NCBI GenBank assembly: GCA_009783495.1
Contig: WRDJ01000030.1
Span: 1-7,282 of the forward strand
DNA length: 7,282 nt
Direction: 5' to 3'
Source of the DNA: Clostridiales bacterium
Lineage (GTDB): Bacteria; Bacillota; Dehalobacteriia; UBA4068
Below are positions 6,325-7,282 of this stretch, piece after piece. The position numbers and the translations under genes were made by a program. The notes beneath the pieces were generated by a model that saw only the letters and a list, made by a program, of their open reading frames with translations, had not been told where the DNA came from and did not search any database. The stretch's first letter is position 1, and each line of letters opens with the position of its first letter.

Positions 6325-6352
6325 ATTATACTCCCGCCGTTTTTTTTTGCAA
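6325..6352 (-). promoter_or_regulatory. Sigma-A promoter of the YeeE/YedE-family gene
   Basis: On the minus strand the -35 is TTGCAA (6347-6352) and the -10 is TATAAT (6325-6330), with 16 bp between them; reading the -35 one base upstream as ATTGCA gives 17. The start of transcription would be near 6318, about 30 nt before the ATG. Phased A-tracts lie directly upstream. Confidence 0.75.
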
Positions 6353-6402
6353 TATTTTTTTCAATTATTTTTGCTGTTTTTCTGCTGTTTTTGCGCGTTT
6401 TT
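6340..6402 (-). promoter_or_regulatory. Helically phased A-tracts upstream of the promoter
   Basis: On the minus strand runs of five or more A occur as complements of 6340-6348, 6355-6361, 6368-6372 (after a short break), 6377-6381, 6388-6392 and 6398-6402. Their centres are about 14, 12, 9, 11 and 10 bp apart, close to the helical repeat for most of the series. Such an array is expected to bend DNA and may act as an UP-like element. Part of it comes from a tandem TGCTGTTTTT unit (6372-6381 and 6383-6392). Confidence 0.5.
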
Positions 6403-6604
6403 ATGCTCTTGAACGGGGCTCAAAGCCGTCAAGGGAAATCGCACCGTTTTTCTTTTCGAATTCCGCGATATAGCGCAGGATCAGCTGCTCGATCTCCTTG
6501 TTCGCAGAGCGCCCGTTATATTCGGCGATATATTTCAGCCTGTCCATCGTCACCGCCGGGATGCGCAAGGCGTAATGCGGATTTTTGTGTTTTCCGCTTG
6601 GCAT
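6401..6604 (-). CDS. Arc-like ribbon-helix-helix DNA-binding protein
   Basis: This 67-aa protein fits the Arc/MetJ ribbon-helix-helix fold. A short beta strand, HYALRIP (10-16), would insert into the DNA major groove as a dimer. Helix 1 (about 18-29, TMDRLKYIAEYN) and helix 2 (about 32-51) follow, joined by GRSANKEIEQ, a typical turn and second-helix start for Arc-family proteins. A 16-residue tail follows, KNGAISLDGFEPRSRA. The N-terminus is basic (SGKHK). A strong AAGGAGG (6613-6619) lies 8 nt before the ATG. A 25-bp near-perfect palindrome overlaps that site, consistent with autoregulation. Such proteins occur both in phages and on clostridial chromosomes. The gene is unlikely to be a complete type II antitoxin module, since no toxin gene adjoins it. 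Confidence 0.88.
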   Translation of the reverse strand: MPSGKHKNPHYALRIPAVTMDRLKYIAEYNGRSANKEIEQLILRYIAEFEKKNGAISLDGFEPRSRA

Positions 6605-6617
6605 TTAAACGACCTCC

Positions 6618-6642
6618 TTATGTTGGCAAATTGACAACATAA
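6618..6642. promoter_or_regulatory. 25-bp palindrome, candidate operator of the ribbon-helix-helix gene
   Basis: TTATGTTG at 6618-6625 is the inverse of CAACATAA at 6635-6642, and the inner CAA-A-TTG is also symmetric around 6630. Eleven of twelve base pairs match. The site begins within the Shine-Dalgarno sequence of the Arc-like gene (6613-6619), so a bound dimer pair would block transcription through the leader. I saw no clear promoter for this gene, which limits the prediction. Confidence 0.65.
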
Positions 6643-6673
6643 GGGTAGCACAAGAAAACTTTTAAAAACGCGC

Positions 6674-6703
6674 TTGACAACACGTGGGCAACCACGCTAT
6701 GAT
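6674..6703 (+). promoter_or_regulatory. Plus-strand promoter-like sequence facing the XRE gene
   Basis: A perfect TTGACA (6674-6679) and TATGAT (6698-6703) are separated by 18 bp. The spacer holds a 5-bp inverted repeat, CGTGG (6683-6687) and CCACG (6692-6696). The start would be near 6710. No plus-strand gene follows, so the product would be a short non-coding or antisense RNA toward the 3' end of the XRE gene. It may be a chance match. Confidence 0.45.
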
Positions 6704-6725
6704 AAGGGCAACAAAGCGGCGTCCA

Positions 6726-6757
6726 CCCGCGGCGGCTTTTATCCGCCGGGTTTATTT
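6726..6757 (+). terminator. Possible hairpin terminator on the plus strand
   Basis: CGGCGG (6730-6735) pairs with CCGCCG (6743-6748) around a 7-nt loop; alternatively an 8-bp stem forms with a 2-nt bulge. A T-rich run, TTTATTTG, follows on the plus strand. On the minus strand the hairpin starts right after the XRE stop but no T-run follows there. If both this and the promoter at 6674-6703 work, a plus-strand RNA of about 48 nt results. Confidence 0.35.
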
Positions 6758-6991
6758 GAGCAAATCATCGGCAGTCACCCCAAAAAACTGCGCAAAGCCT
6801 TTCAACTCCAGGTCAATCACAAACCTTTCGCCGCTTTCGATCTGCTGTATGGCGTTTTTGCTCAGGTCTATGCCAAGCAGCTGCATCCGGCCGGCCAAGG
6901 CCCGTTGAGAAAGTTTTTTCTGCCTTCGCAACGCGGCAATGCTGCCGCCGCAGACATTTAGCTTGCCGTTAGCGGATTTATTCTTAAACAT
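6752..6991 (-). CDS. XRE/Cro-type helix-turn-helix regulator
   Basis: This 79-aa protein is mainly a single HTH_3-type domain. The first helices are GGSIAALRRQKKLSQRALAGRM (15-36, including the LSQRALA signature), then a longer connection with NAIQQIESGERFV (46-58), the recognition-helix region, and a closing ELKGFAQFFGVTADDLL (62-78) typical of small phage-like repressors. The start is uncertain. GTG at 6998-7000 would add MRS; I prefer ATG at 6989-6991 because GGTGAG (6996-7001) lies about 4 nt upstream. It is divergent from the small plus-strand gene at 7115, and a palindrome lies between them, an arrangement typical of a repressor controlling its divergent neighbour. No clear minus-strand promoter was found. 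Confidence 0.88.
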   Translation of the reverse strand: MFKNKSANGKLNVCGGSIAALRRQKKLSQRALAGRMQLLGIDLSKNAIQQIESGERFVIDLELKGFAQFFGVTADDLLK

Positions 6992-7024
6992 GCTCCTCAC
7001 CCCAAACGTTTTGACACCCAGTGC

Positions 7025-7053
7025 TTGTCATTGAGGTGAGTATATGTTAAAAT
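7025..7053 (+). promoter_or_regulatory. Extended -10 promoter for the small plus-strand gene
   Basis: The -35 is TTGTCA (7025-7030) and the -10 is TAAAAT (7048-7053), with 17 bp between them and a TG one base before the -10. Transcription would start near 7060 and produce a leader of about 55 nt. A TGACA...TGTCA inverted repeat (7012-7030) covers the -35. Confidence 0.7.
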
Positions 7054-7063
7054 GCATGATGTT

Positions 7064-7084
7064 ATGACCTGCACTGCGGGTCAT
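7064..7084. promoter_or_regulatory. 21-bp palindrome, candidate XRE operator
   Basis: ATGACC (7064-7069) mirrors GGTCAT (7079-7084), and the inner GCA-C-TGC is also symmetric. Nine of ten pairs match and the tenth is T/G. It lies just downstream of the predicted start near 7060, where a bound repressor would act as a roadblock; as RNA it could instead form a leader hairpin. Assignment to the divergent XRE protein is by position only. Confidence 0.6.
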
Positions 7085-7114
7085 CAGATTATTTTAAGCG
7101 GGGGGTGAAAAGCC

Positions 7115-7249
7115 ATGCCGGATTATAAGAAACTGTATTTCTCCTTGGCGGCGAAGGTGGCCGACATAATTGAGCTTCTGATTAAAGCCCAGCAAGAGTG
7201 CGAAGAAATTTACATCGGGGAGCCCGCCGGCCCGGGCGAAACAAAATGA
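7115..7249 (+). CDS. Small conserved-type protein, 44 aa, unknown function
   Basis: A short plus-strand frame runs from ATG (7115-7117) to TGA (7247-7249), with a clear Shine-Dalgarno GGGGGGTGA (7100-7108) and a promoter upstream. The protein begins MPDYKKLYFSLAAKVADIIE and continues LLIKAQQECEEIYI, then ends in a Gly/Pro-rich tail. The first 34 residues should form one amphipathic helix or a helix pair. The pattern YKKLY, a central ADIIELL-like helix and an AQQ-E-EE-YI end resembles small proteins I remember from clostridial chromosomes and mobile elements, usually unnamed. It is divergent from the XRE gene and probably controlled by it. The function is unknown. RBS, promoter and sequence pattern together make it a likely real gene despite its length. 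Confidence 0.78.
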   Translation: MPDYKKLYFSLAAKVADIIELLIKAQQECEEIYIGEPAGPGETK

Positions 7250-7282
7250 GAAGGGGCCTCTCTGCGGCTGCAAACCCATAAA

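Noticed and set aside
6401..7000. The Arc-like and XRE genes as a type II toxin-antitoxin pair.
   Set aside because: Both proteins are DNA-binding and neither resembles a toxin fold; they are separated by about 150 bp instead of the usual overlap.
1..7282. CRISPR arrays, tRNA or rRNA genes, and insertion-sequence transposases.
   Set aside because: I saw no regularly spaced direct repeats with spacers, no RNA gene signatures and no transposase motifs on either strand.

Overview
The window looks like a Bacillota (Firmicutes) chromosome, most likely Clostridia or Negativicutes. It carries rpmE, a DUF1385 (YqhQ-like) membrane protein, prfA and prmC in that order on one strand, a neighbourhood familiar from that group. 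Strong Shine-Dalgarno sites, sigma-A-type promoters and a UUCG terminator fit this. The housekeeping genes are GC-rich and several spacers or cargo genes are clearly AT-rich. I cannot name a species.

Layout, left to right. Positions 1-637 (minus) hold the 5' part of an unrecognised single-pass membrane protein that runs off the window, 15 bp downstream of prmC (653-1501, minus). Between prmC and prfA, genes that are usually adjacent, lie 1.26 kb of extra DNA: a dispersed repeat (copy A), a GC-rich gene-free stretch, an unrecognised AT-rich gene (1833-2213) and a small lipoprotein gene (2334-2711). prfA (2762-3829) is separated from the DUF1385 gene (4037-4921) by a REP-like intergenic sequence. 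The DUF1385 gene has its own promoter. Upstream of it lies repeat copy B, in inverted orientation relative to copy A, then the rho-independent terminator of rpmE (5289-5489), which has its own extended -10 promoter. Next is a YeeE/YedE-family membrane protein (5593-6288) whose promoter is preceded by helically phased A-tracts. The right end (6401-7282) looks accessory: an Arc-like ribbon-helix-helix gene with a palindromic operator candidate, an XRE-type repressor-like gene, and a divergent 44-aa gene on the plus strand with its own promoter and a palindrome just after its predicted start of transcription.

How the genes work together: RF1 (prfA) ends translation at UAA/UAG, and PrmC methylates the glutamine of its GGQ motif. 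L31 is a zinc-binding ribosomal protein. The two small regulators and the divergent small gene resemble the control region at the edge of a prophage or integrative element, but no integrase or attachment site is visible here.

The least ordinary signal is the pair of related, hairpin-rich intergenic repeats (about 1527-1686 and 5019-5168). They share a 58-nt block with 50 identical positions and end in a long palindrome whose inner core is conserved while its outer arms differ in sequence but stay paired.
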